Made by a program: the position numbers and the translations under genes. Of a DNA stretch of 64,000 nucleotides, positions 12,189 to 25,800 are shown in pieces. The notes under the pieces are model-generated. The model had not been told where the DNA came from. It was given only the letters and a program-made list of their open reading frames with translations, and did no database searches. How positions within the stretch are numbered: position 1 is the stretch's first letter; each line of letters begins with the position of its first letter. Source of the DNA: Apostichopus japonicus (lineage: Eukaryota > Echinodermata > Holothuroidea > Aspidochirotida > Stichopodidae); the NCBI RefSeq assembly GCF_037975245.1, contig NC_092575.1, positions 19,177,841 to 19,241,840 of the forward strand, in the 5' to 3' direction.

Positions 12189-13229
12189 TAGTGTTTACAC
12201 GGTTCCAAAAATCGGGAACCGGGTACCCGAGGACCGTTACCCGTCGGGTATCCGGGTACCCGGAAAAAATTTGTTTACCCTCGTGTATCACGATTTTCAA
12301 GAAATTACATATTGGATGCTGTAATAAATGCATTATATTCTCTACTGACAATGTTTTCATGTTCAAATACGTAGGTGAAAGATAAGGTATAAAACCTCCC
12401 TCAATAATTTTTATTTGCTTCTGTTTCTTTCATTAACTTGTTAATAAATAAATTATTAAATTATAATTAGCATTACTACTAACATCGCACTGCCGCCGCT
12501 GATTATGCTTGCTCTCCACGTCTATTGGATCAGACCATATAAATATCCAATTTAGCTCTTAAACAGTTATTACTACTAGTACTACTATCTAATATGCAGG
12601 CCCAGGGTTCGCATTAGCCGCGAGATTGCGCGATTCGCGCAATTTGATCGCATTTGGAATAAACGATTAGTAAAAAGCCACTTGCGATTACTATTTTTTA
12701 GTTATCCCGTCTATAATCCATAAACATCGCGTAAAATTCCTTGTCAGCCTTTCCTTCTTTGAAATAAACGAATGAATAAATAATAATTTCTTCCACATGG
12801 TAGCCTAACACCACACTAAGTCAATGAGAAATCTAGCTAAGCCTAACCATCTGTTTATTTGCTGGAGTTGTTACGCAGTTATAAGACATCCATGGAATAC
12901 TTTCGTTATTGCTGTTACGTTCGACCACATGGTTGCCTAACACCACACTTAGTCAATGGGGGTAGTCTAGCCTAGCCATCTGTTTATTAGCTGAAATTGT
13001 GACGCAGTTATAAGATATCTATGGAAAGCTTTCGTTATTGCTGTTATCTTCGACCACATTGTAGCCTAACACCACACTAAGTCAATGGGAAATCTGCCTA
13101 ACCGTCGGTTTGCCATTTTTTTTTTTTTTTTAAATCACACTTTGCTTAGGATTCGGGTAATAAATTAGGAACCGGGTAGTATCACGTCGGGCGGGTACCC
13201 GGGTACCCGGATAACCCGTGCAAACACTA
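12189..13229. mobile_element. Non-autonomous hAT transposon, 1041 bp, perfect 8-bp target duplication
   Basis: The ends are TAGTGTTTACACGG and CCGTGCAAACACTA (inverted), flanked on both sides by AAAATACA (12181-12188 and 13230-13237). That is the 8-bp duplication expected of hAT insertions. Subterminal CGGGTACCCGGGTACCCG motifs occur at both ends. Inside lie about three direct units starting CCACATGGTAGCCTAACACC at 12793, 12925 and 13054 (period about 130 bp). No transposase frame is present, so it would depend on an enzyme made elsewhere. Confidence 0.85.
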
Positions 13230-13792
13230 AAAATACATGATCTCACAAGAAAGGAGTCTATACACATAACATTTTGTGGCAAATCGTGGCAATCAATTTG
13301 CCACAAAGTATTCACCCCATTTCAGAGACACTGATCACCTACCACTAGGAGTATAATCTACATACATGATAAAAAATCTGTACATCAGTCTCTAATTGTA
13401 TATTCTAGCAAGCTCCATAAATATGTAAACGAGCAAAATAGTCATAGTTCAATTTAGCATAGAACTATTATAAATTCTGCCTGTGATTTAGTCTGTTAGT
13501 TTTATTGTAACTTTGTTTTACTACTTTGGAATGTTCTTAAGTTACATTATCTATTCTACCAGCTGTGATACTAGTATCCCTGTTGCCTTGGCCCAGCCTT
13601 TCAAATAACACTACAAACCGGTGGAAAGGTGAAAATTGAGTTCTTATTTAGTATTACATTACTTACATTCATGCAATGAATTACACAATTCAGTTATTAT
13701 TCTGAATATCAAATAGTATTGATTTCTTTGATTTTTTTTATTCTTTGATTGATTTCTTTGATTGAGTTTGTTTCTATCGTATTTGTTGGCAG

Positions 13793-13826
13793 TTTTTAGA
13801 AGTGGGAAGAGAAGAGGGAGGGGATC
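13793..13826 (+). other. RNF20 5' UTR part of the start-codon exon
   Basis: A T-rich tract ending in GTTGGCAG gives a good 3' splice site just before 13793, only 34 bases upstream of the ATG. This implies at least one upstream non-coding exon and a transcription start further left. The ATG is preceded by GGGATC, an acceptable animal start context. Confidence 0.45.
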
Positions 13827-16800
13827 ATGGCCTCCAAACGCCCTGCTAACAAAAATGAAGAAGGCGGGGGTGAGCCGAAGGCTAAGCGGTTCCAGATGGA
13901 GCCTTACAATATAGGTCCTGTTTCATCACAGGTAAGCATATTTATTCAAGCTGAGATGTGTAAATTTAATAATTTAATATTTGTTAACACAGAATGAGGG
14001 GTATTTATTACTAGACAGGGACTCAGGAAGAATAACGTACAAGTTCAAAAAGTCTTAAAATGTGTACCATAACTTGGAGCAAACAGGTGTGATGTCAAAG
14101 ATTCACACTGACAAAGTTTTTTTTTTTTTTTCTAAACTTTTTCTGTAAAATATTAAGCCAATTGTTTTTCTCCCAAACTTAGTTCTCCCACATTGGGATG
14201 CATTAACATATGAGTACAAATACAGTCATTGTGGTATTGATCACTTCACTTTCCCTAAAGCAAAACTGGAACCTTGTCCAATACGAGACCTAAAGAGAAG
14301 CAAACCAGTTAATTCTCAGTGAGCAACTATGATATCACCTCTGTTTGTTTCAAGTTTACTTAATATGGTACAAGCTGTGACAAACTTCAACTATCAATAA
14401 CTAAATATGAAATGTAGGAATTGTATCCAAATTTTTGCCCGGATGGTTGGCATATGTTCTTCTTTCATTAGTCAAAAATAAATATTCATCTGAACTTTCC
14501 CTTTAAGTTTTTCTTCTTGTCTCTTTGATGAATATGTTTGTTTATGTTTCCCATTTTAAGGAAAATACTGGTTAGCCTTTTTGTCTTAAAGTTTTCTTCC
14601 CATTGTTTTCACTCTCTCCAATTTGCACGTCTTTCCACGACAGGAGGAGTTGGACATCAAAGTTTTGCAATTTCAAAACAGAAAACTTGTCGAAAAACTT
14701 TCTGTTAGAAATGAGATTGAGAACGAATTACGAAATCAAATCGAGGTACTCCAGCAGAGGCAAGCAACTGATGAGGCAGTCCTATCACTCATGAATAAAT
14801 ATTGGACTCAACTGGAGGAGGATATCAAAATCATCTACAAGAGGTTTGAAGCGCATCCTCAGACGATAGTTAAAGCCGAACCTACATTCAACCTGAATGC
14901 AAAGAGCTATCAGGTCGTGGATGACATCAAGGATGAGGAAGGTGGTGAGGTCAACGAGGTCAAACAGGAAGACGAGGCCACAGTCAAAACAGAAAGCAGT
15001 GAGGTGGTAGAGGGTAATGGTACAGAAGACGTTGTACCAGTTGCCATGGAGATGGAGATGAGCCCAAAGGAAGAGGCAGGAGAAGTCAAAGAGGAAGATA
15101 CCAAATGGGGTAAACAACAATCTCAAAAACCTCGTTTTTCTTGACACTGCTCAGGAAAGAGAATATGTATCATAAATGTTATATGTATTTTGGACAGGAA
15201 TGTGTGTTGTGCAGTGTTTTTTTTGTTTTGTTTTTAAAGTTGAATCAGTGTGTTTGTTTACAGGTAGACCAATATACCTATTGAAACAGCTCTCAATTTG
15301 TGGCCTCTATTTTCTTTTGCGCTTGCAAAATTAATGTAACTTAACAATTTTTATTGTGTTATATTATTTTAATTCTATTTATTGTTTTTGGAGTTTCTTG
15401 AGAGTTTTCCTTCTTCCATTCCTCGCAGAGCCAGAAGAACTCACTTCATTCTTGACCAAATTATCAAGTTGCGACCAAGATGAAATAGAAGCCAAGTTAG
15501 CCGATAGGCTAGCATTTTCCAAGAAGGCTGTGAATAGGCTAACAGAGATGTTTTGTAAATTAAAGGAAGATCAGGAGAAGGCTAATTTAGATTGGAAAGA
15601 TAAAGGTGAGAATAATACAAATAATAATTGAACATGTATCTGGAATCATTTGTAAACCTCAAATTGATGAACAAACCACTCGAGAGAATGGAGCAACTTA
15701 ACTTATAGAAAGTAAGGTTTGCAATCTCAATTTGAAAAAGTCAAACATTTGAGACTGACATGTAAAGTATCAAAATAAACTAGGTCATTGTCAATGAAAG
15801 AGAAAAAAAAAGGTTGGAATTGACACAGAATATGCACTTGATTTCTGTAATATTTACAATTGTTTGATGTAATCCTTCCCACCTTTTTTACCAGCTCATT
15901 TATTGGCTCAAAAACATGTAAATCGTCAATAGAAATGTTCCATAAACGACTTTGCAAAAATCAGAGACAAAGTTTGCTTTTACTCGAAAGTGAAATGCTG
16001 TATATCCTTACCATTTACTACCACCCTCTCTAGCTTTATAATTAATATGCTGATAAAGAGATAAATCATTTATATATAACAAGAAACAACTTGAAAATTG
16101 CATATTTTCTTACATATTGGCACATTAATATGAAGGAAGTGTTTACATTTGTTTATGCCACATCAAACAAAAATTGTTTAAGTGTACTGATTAAAAGTGA
16201 TTAAGACACCTTTTTTTGTTCTTTTAATCTTACTTATAGCTGCCATTTTATCATTTACTAACAATGCTTAAGTATTTATATACTTAACAAATTTGTCATT
16301 TCATTCTAACTTAAGCTGCTGATGAAATTTTAGCAGCAGTTAACGATGGCCTCGTAGCTGAAAACAAGAAATTAAACCAGCTTATCAAGGACCTACAAGA
16401 CCAACACAGAGTAATTACCATGCAGGTAGGACTTGGATAAAAAACTAAGCTTTCAATTTGATTTCCCCCACAATAAACCAAGTCGCTAGTAGAGGATTTA
16501 TCTGGCTTGGCAGGGGGTGGGAGTGGGGGGGGGGGGGGAGAGAGGGAGGTATGAAGTTTTTGTGCCAGTTGGACATGTGACCAGGTGCACTGGAACAGTG
16601 AAACAGGATGAATCTGGTAAGAAGCATGAACTGTGAGAGGCATGTGTGGATCTGAATTAATTGGTCAGACCACCACATTCCCTCTTAATTTCCTGCAAAG
16701 CAATCCTCAGTGCATTCCGTATCCCAAACTTTCTTTGTAAGTAAGTAAGTGTTTGTAAGTTTTTCAGAAGGTAACTAGTGGTAGCCCAATAAACTGAGCG

Positions 16801-19800
16801 ATGTGACCAATAGTTTGTGCCAAAACTGTCTTTGTTCTTTCAAAATTCATTTGTAATTTGCTAACTTCATTTTGCATCATATTTTCTATTATTTGTTAGG
16901 GTGAAGTTTCATGAATGTAATATATGACTGTGATTTGCGGTTGGGCAAACCACAAGATTACCTCAAAATTGCGTAGAATGTGAATCCTCAGTGCATACTG
17001 TACCACAGATTGCTTTGAGAGTATTTAGTGTTCAAAAGTCTTCAAAGAGGGAGCACTTGTAGTTTTACCAACTTGTAGGTTAAATTTCATGTACAAGAAG
17101 GAGCACTTCTCTAATATCACAAATATAGGAAAAAAGTTACCTTTCGTAAACTAATTGAGCAGTTCTAACGGGTATATTTCAGGTTTCTAACAAAGGTGGG
17201 AAGGCACATGGCACTGTTGCACTAAACATAGGCCAATTATACCAGGCACTACCCTCAAGTCTGGCCGTCACTATTCCCTGGTTTCTAGAAATAATTTAAA
17301 AAAAGTTTTGTGATAGAGAGTGACCTTGTTTCTTGTTTATGTATCGTTTTGTTTTGATATACTCACAATACCTGTCTTTATATATATACTCAAGTACTAC
17401 ACCTGCGTGAGTTCCTTTGCATTCCCTTTACCAAGCTAGTCAGTGGTTTGTCTGTTAAGCTGTTCTTTCTGATTATTCTAATGAGTCTGTCATGTTTTAA
17501 AGTTTAAGCTAAGTATATTATCTATAGCTGAGAGGTAAATGTTATAAAGAGGCTTTTACAAGATTCTATAGAGAAGGGATGAGGGGATCCACTGGAGAGA
17601 TATGTACTACTGACTCAGAGAAAAATACCTTGTATTTATAACAACATTTGTTTCCCCTTCATCAGACAGTAATTTATGTTTTCATTTGGTTTTTGGGGGT
17701 TCTGGTTAATTTTTTGTTTGGTTTGTGTGTTAACTGTGATTACATTATTTGTTGTTCTGCGTATAGGTTACTGCCCAGAGTGACAAACTGACAGTCGTGG
17801 AAACAAAGCTAGCCGAGTCGTACACGGTAACCGACAATCTTGAGTATGACTTGAAGCAAGCACGACAGAGGACCTACAAACTGGAGGTGTTACTGGAGGA
17901 GAGTTACACAAAGCTGAAGAGTGCTTCCTTGGGATGTGATGGTGACGGCTCATCTGGGCTGTCTAGTACACAGGTAAATATGATGTCATCAAGATGGGCG
18001 GCCATTGGAGCCTTACATCAAGATCTGGCACATGACCAGAAGGGGGAGGGGAAGGTCACCCATGTTAAATAGTACAAACTGTAGGTGTTACTGGAGGACA
18101 GTTACACAAAGCTGAAGAGTGCTTCCTTGGGATGTGATGGTGGTAGCTCATCTGGGCTGTCCAGTACACAGTTAATATGATGTCAGCAAGATGGGCTGCC
18201 ACTGGTCTTCGCTCCCATTGAGCCTTACATGAAGATCTGGCACATGACCAGAAGGGGGAGAGGAGCCCTTTTTTCCAGCTTCAATTAACAAAATCCGTTT
18301 TACCTTCTTGATGAATTCTTGCGTCTAGCATCACAGTATTCTTAACAGTGCATTTATAAATAGTTTAACAGATAGTCAACAGACAACACCCCATACAGAG
18401 TAACTTTACTTTCCGGCCTCAGAGAAAATAAATGTTATACTTTATCAGCCTTGTAGTTTACTCAAAATAAGGCCACATGGGGGAGAAGAGGTAATACAAA
18501 TTTATCTTTCCAGCTTCACTTAACGAAACCTGTTTTACCTTCCTGATATATTTCTTTTGTAAATCCTTACAGCATCAGAGTATTCTTAACGATATGGAAG
18601 AACAGAAAAGCTTGGCGGAGTCGAGGTTACTAGAAATAGAGAAACTGCAAGAAAAATACCAAGAGTGTCTGAAAGAGGCACAGCAGATGAAGATGGATGT
18701 GAGTAGACAACTTTAAAGTAGCTTTAATATATATGTCAAATGATGGCACAGTTAATCTTTTTTTAACATTAATATTTGCTTTGAGTACTTACTCATCAAG
18801 CCTTGAATGGATTCGAATCCACCTTCAGATTCAATCCTTTGTAATTTTTTTAATTGATGTAAAACTTGCCAAAATTTGGTCAAAACTACAGAAGTATTTG
18901 GCTAACTTGAGAGGGGCACTTCCACCCATTATTCGTTCCAGAATTTGGTGAACCCCAGGATAAGACCCGGAGATCAAAGGTTGATTTGAGATTCCACCGA
19001 GGTTGGCAATGTGCATAGTATAACAGTTATTCAACAGACAACACCCCATACAGAGTAACTTTACTTTCAGGCCTCAGAGAAAATAAATTTTATGTTTTAA
19101 CAGCCTTGTAGTTTACTCAAAATAAGGTCACATGGGGGAGAAAAGGTAATAAAAATTGTAACTTTTAGAATGATTTTCGTGAAATATGAACCCTTTATAG
19201 AACTTTGTATAAGTGAATGTTTCGTTCTGATATACCATCGTGAAGTGAGACCAGTGTGTTACTATGGTGCTATTGTGACATTGCAGTTTTTGGAGGTATT
19301 TTGTATTAGGTATATAGGATATAGATTCCAAATTCTCCAGTGGAAAGTTTTATTTCTGTCATTGAACTGTTACCAGATTTGTACAAGGTCTCTTATACTT
19401 CATAATACTAGAGGCTGTACCATGCACTGCTACATGTAGGCTTACCATATGTATGGTAACCGATTAATGCGGATGGCCTGAAGTCATAATAATTCAATCC
19501 AAAGGGGGCACCATAAATAAACTGACTGTGGAAGTCAATCAGTTTGCACGTAAAGATTTGGGGGGAAAAACCCCAATACTATGTACACAGAGAAAGGAAG
19601 ATGGAAAGAGTTATGAATTGCTAATGATAAACAAAACATAAATCAACTAGGCTAACAACATCTTTAAATCATAAAATACTGGTGAGGGTAGAGCAACACT
19701 ACATGAAGAAGCATCAGAACATAATTCAGGAATGTGCCCACGCTGGGGGGCCCCGCCCAGCACTAAAAATTACCGCCCAGCACTGTCTTAAAAATCGTGA

Positions 19801-22800
19801 ATCCCGCCCAGCACTATTTTCACATAAAATCTTGACATTCCTAACAATAATAAATTGGACCTAGTCTATGCCAAAGTCATACAGACTAATAATGCATCAG
19901 TTACGCATGCGAGAAACATTACTTACGGCTCTCAATAGGTCCCTTGTAAAATCTCTTTGAAACAAATTAATAACTTTTACCAGGTACGTAATATATTTCA
20001 CTAAAAAAAATTAAAAAATGTAAATTGTTAGCAAACCTAGTACTTGTGTATGTTCTTAAAAAAGCTACACAAGTGCCAGCATTTGGCATCTGAGCACCTT
20101 CAAAAATCCCCCAGGACGGCGATCAGTATACCCGGCACTCAGGAAATCCTGGGCCCATCCCTGATAAATTTTCTCAACTAATAATAATTCTTCTTCTTGC
20201 ACTGTATTCAAATTTATTGTAAACTAAATTGAGAAATATTATTGTCTGTTTTAATTTACAGCTTCAGCTACTTCCAGAAGGTGTCGTTGTTAGGACTTCT
20301 TCCTACAAATGCATCAAGACCCAGTTTTCAATTCTTTACAAGGAAGCCACCGACATCAAATTACAACTTGAGGAAGCTCGAAACCTACTGCAACAAGCAA
20401 AGAAGACTCACATGAGGCAGATTGAACAGATGGAGGTGGGTAATATCAGAATGTACTTTGCATGGATTTCTGGGGGTTGGGGTTGAGGGGGGGGGAGGTG
20501 GGGGGCTGCAGGTTGAGTATAGCGGTATTGTAACAGTAACCAGTTGGTATAACCATCATGGCAAAAGTAAGCCTAGAAAACAGTAGTTGCATGGCAGATG
20601 GCAGAATAATTTCATTATTTTATTTTTCTGCTGTTCAAGTTCTCAGTTTTCAACCATGTGAACCCTTGTCTGAACCATGTCTCTTTTGTTTTGTTTTATC
20701 TTTTTGGGTGGTTTACATCTCAGAGCGATGAGCTTGCGTGTCAGAAGAAACTACGGACTGAGATGATGCAGTTGGAAGACAATCTGGCTCAGGTGCAAAA
20801 GGAGTACGAGATGTTAAGAATTGAATTTGAACAAAACCTCGCTGCCAATGAACAGGCTGGTACGTCTTCTTAATTCACCGGTGTATAAAATATCTTTACT
20901 TGTGTAAAAGAATAGATTGCTTTTCTTCAAGCAACTCATCTTTAATGTAGATAAGAGGGATGGAGGGAAGATTGCCAGGAATTGTAAATAGTTATCCCTT
21001 TGCCTCTAATAAATGGCAAGCATATGTCTTTAACATGTTTTGTTATGATCTTTGATTAATGGATTATTTTAGTCTATGACAGTTATATTATTGGGATCAT
21101 TATTTAATATGAAAGAATCACCCAAAGGGAAAAGAAGTGGTTGGAGGGGGAGGGGACGGCAAGGGTAGACTGGGGCTTTTACAAAACCAACGTGCTTTCC
21201 ATCTTCTCTTGCTACCTGCTTCTTTTTATTACTTGTCTAATTTTAATTGTCTATCAGCACCATCTGCTGTCATACCACCTGCAAATTCTTACACTAAACA
21301 ACCATGTGGTGAAAGTGTTTCACAAGCGTAATTACACTTACTAAGTTACTACCAGGGTCCGTTCATGAATGCCACTTATGCAGTTGTCTGTGGGAACTTT
21401 GTGTAGGTTTCTCCTCTTGTCTTAAAATGGTATAGTCAGCCCTTTTCTAATTTCCAACAGTTAATGACAATATCAACATCAACCCAGATTCAAGTAGTCT
21501 AGGCTAGGCACATCTGCTATGAAATTGTCGATAGCTTAGGTCGAGGATGTCGGTGGGGTTACCGATGGTCACCAAGATTCCCAGGGTGGAGGGGAGGCAA
21601 ATGTACCTATGGTCGTTTCTGTTGTGTTTCTCTATCTCTGTTGCTCTGTTTCTCTGTTTCTCTATCATCTACTGCATGAGTTCATCTCTTAATCCTTTTT
21701 TTCAGTTCCCATTAATCAAGAATTAAGGCGACTCTTGGCGACCTTTCAGACTCAAAACCAACAGCTCAAAGGAGAAGTCCAGAGATATAGACGGAAGTTC
21801 AAGGAGTCACAAGTTGAAATTCAGAAGGTAAGATGTGATATCGACCTCTGACCTTTATAGTGTGGAACTGTTCAAGTTGAATCAGGTTTTATTATTTGTA
21901 AAGATCGATTTCTGTGTTGAGTCGCATACAACCATCTTGTAGTTGGCCAAGAGAATCTCACTTGTTATAGTGGCATCCTTTACGTATTGATGTGAATAGA
22001 GCAACTTGGAGCATGATGAGATTTGTGATAGTATTAATTAGTGTATTAATTAACATAGTTTTTGACCAGTCATTGTGTCGGGACCCGATATTTTTTAGTA
22101 TGTTACACCCAGCAATAAAGAAAACCAAATTAACACCTCACAGAAGTTGTTTACACAAACACAAAAATAGTGTGGTCAAACTATGATGTAGATTATCAAA
22201 CTACAATACTACAAAACTACAATACAATATCAAATAACTATGGACTAGGTTACACTTAATCAGCTAGTTGTATGTGACTTATCTACAATTATCAAAATAT
22301 CAATTATCAAATTATCAATTATCAAATTTACAATTATTAAACTACAAAACTATAAACTACAAAACTACAATACAAATATCAAATAACTATGGACTAGGTT
22401 ACACTTAATCAGCTAGTTGTATGTGACTTATCTACAATTATCAAAATATCAATTATCAAATTATCAATTATCAAATTTACAATTATTAAACTACAAAACT
22501 ATAAACTACAAAACTACAATACAAATATCAAATAACTATGGACTAGGTTACACTTAATCCGCTAGTTGTTTGTGTCTAATCTACAATTATCAAATTATCA
22601 ATTATCAAATTAACAATTATTAAACTACAATACTACAAAACTATAAACTACAAAACTACAATACAAATATCAAATAACTATGGACTAAGTTCTTAATCAG
22701 CTAGTTGTTTGTGTCTAATCTACAATTATCAAATTATCAATTATCAAATTAACAATTATAAAACTACAATACTACAAAACTATAAACTACAAAACTGCAA

Positions 22801-25800
22801 TACAAATACCAAATAACTATGGACTAGGTTACACTTAATTAGCTAGTTGTATGTGACTTATCTACAATTATCAAAATATCAATTATCAAATTATCAATTA
22901 TCAAATTTACAATTATTAAACTACAAAACTATAAACTACAAAACTACAATACAAATATCAAATAACTATGGACTAGGTTACACTTAATCAGCTAGTTGTA
23001 TGTGACTTATCTACAATTATCAAAATATCAATTATCAAATTATCAATTATCAAATTTACAATTATTAAACTACAAAACTATAAACTACAAAACTACAATA
23101 CAAATATCAAATAACTATGGACTAGGTTACACTTAATCCGCTAGTTGTTTGTGTCTAATCTACAATTATCAAATTATCAATTATCAAATTAACAATTATT
23201 AAACTACAATACTACAAAACTATAAACTACAAAACTACAATACAAATATCAAATAACTATGGACTAAGTTCTTAATCAGCTAGTTGTTTGTGTCTAATCT
23301 ACAATTATCAAATTATCAATTATCATATTAACAATTATAAAACTACAATACTACAAAACTATAAACTACAAAACTACAATACAAATACCAAATAACTATG
23401 GACTAGGTTACACTTAATTAGCTAGTTGTATGTGACTTATCTACAATTATCAAAATATCAATTATCAAATTATCAATTATCAAATTTACAATTATTAAAC
23501 TACAAAACTACAATACAAATATCAAATAACTATGGACTAGGTTACACTTAATCAGCTAGTTGTTTGTGTCTAATCTACAATTATCAAATTATCAATTATC
23601 AAATTAACAATTATTAAACTACAATACTACAAAACTATAAACTACAAAACTACAATACAAGTATCAAATAACTATGGACTAAGTTCTTAATCAGCTAGTT
23701 GTTTGTGTCTAATCTACAATTATCAAATTATCAATTATCAAATTAACAATTATAAAACTACAATACTACAAAACTATAAACTACAAAACTACAATACAAA
23801 TACCAAATAACTATGGACTAGGTTACACTTAATTAGCTAGTTGTTTGTGTCTAATCTAAAGACTGAGAACCCAGCCTCACCCCATATTCTGTATTTATTG
23901 TTATAACTGTGTCATAAGATGTAGAACAGTATCTGTAGTTCCTTGGGGTTCTTCCACACACATGTCTGATGCATTGCAGCCATTTAAATAGAATGCAAAA
24001 TGGTGGTTGTTGAAAGTTACATCATAACATAGATATCTGATTCTGGGTAATACTCAGAAGGTTTGGAAGAACTGTTGACAAAACTCATAAAGCTGATTTA
24101 AAAAATATGTGAACAGGCCATTTTTTCATATGGTTATTATTGTACTGATTTTATGGACTCTTAGTAGTTGGAAATTGTATTTTGTCTATGGTACATTACC
24201 ATGTTTCTTTCATGAGGGGCAAAGTGACTTGCACTGGTCCTGGCTGAACCTTGTAATGGTTGGCCCCTTTCATTCAAGGTTAATGGCAACTGGGCCGCAA
24301 AGGGGCATAGTAAAGTGGCACAAGGTCATACAGGCTTGTGGTCAGGAAACCAGTCCGCTTTCTTTATCGACAGTAATGAAGGCTGGTTCAATATAGGCAA
24401 AGCAAACGTGATCATTTATAAGAGCCAAATACTTTCTAGTGTCTACGATAATCAGCTTTCTCATTTTGACGTCATACTGTCTGGTATTTTCAGTGTTTTA
24501 ATCATGATATTGCAATATTACGATCTTTTGTTTTGCTTGCGTTTACAGCTCAAAGAAGAGCGCAATCGGATGAATTTAATACCGAACTCTGCCGTCTCGC
24601 CGAACACGACGGGAACGTTGTCATCGTCCGGCGGCAGTAACCTCGGTAAGGAATTACCGATGGATCACAAAGACCCACTCCACGATCTGCCGACTCCCGG
24701 AAAGAGGGAGGAACATCATCCCCACCAGGAGGAGAGAAGAGACAGGGAGAAGGAAAAGTTTAGGGAGGACAGACGTGAAAGTAGCAGCAGTACAAAATCA
24801 GAGTCCGACGCGATCAGAGATCTCAAGGCCAGTCTCAAGTAAGTTTCTTTGTTTTTCGCTTATAGAGTTTGAAAATCATGGCAACCGTGATGGTTATGTT
24901 CACATATGTGCTGTAGGCTGTGTTGGTGTAAGGTGCTCTTTAACACTTTACAGTGTCAAACTGCTTTTTATACTGTAGCAATGTTTCATAAAAATTATGA
25001 ATGTTTTCCTCTGCTGAAAACTTTTGATGAACTATGAACTTGAAGGGTAGATGTGCATATGTGAAGTTAGTAATTATCAACCTTTTTAAAATCTTGTTTT
25101 GAAAGTGTTACTGTTTAATGTTCTTATTACAAAATGCGGCAAGGATTAAAAAAAGCCCACTGATTTTATATTTCTTTTTTGAAATGTAGAAAAAGCCAAG
25201 AGAGTCAGAAGGAGATGAAATTGTTGCTGGATACTTACAAAGGTTTGGCCAAAGAACAGAGAGATAAAGTTCAGGTGGGTAGATTGGTTGGTTTCTTTGA
25301 CAGTGTGAGACAAAATATATCCTTTCGTCACTGTTTTTGTTAAAAAAAAATATGTAAGTCTCAGATTTCATAGGAAAAAATAAATAAACACAATACTTTT
25401 GAAAAGAAACCAAATATTCCAACTCCAGTATCATAACTTGTTTCATTGTTGAGAAACAGCATTTTAAAATCACCTATGGGATTTTGAATTGTGAGATATT
25501 TTTGTGATGTCACAAATCAAAAGATTAGAAACCTCATCAAATATGAAGTAATGATTTCAGTTGTGAAACGATGTAAACTGGATCAATAAGAAACAGAGAC
25601 TGACAAAGACAAGTTTCATTCATCGTTTCCATATGATATCAAAATTATTGCACAATTTGTACTTGTCTCAGAAACGGAACGGAGATAGGAAGCTTGAAAG
25701 CCTCATACTTTATCGTACCATAAACGATAAAGTAACCTGTTGAAAATATATATTTACTCTTTTAGTATCCGACCCAAGGGAGGGTGGGGGGGGGATCACC

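Noticed and set aside
14785-15147. 120-codon minus-strand frame
   Set aside because: It is antisense to RNF20 exon 2, whose plus-strand reading matches Bre1 and fits the splice chain.
22195-23862. CRISPR-like array
   Set aside because: Monomers are ~140-149 bp, joined without unique spacers, in an animal intron; it is a satellite.
24109-24842. Two overlapping plus-strand frames upstream of RNF20 exon 10
   Set aside because: Only the part from 24549 matches Bre1; the upstream part is intron read-through.
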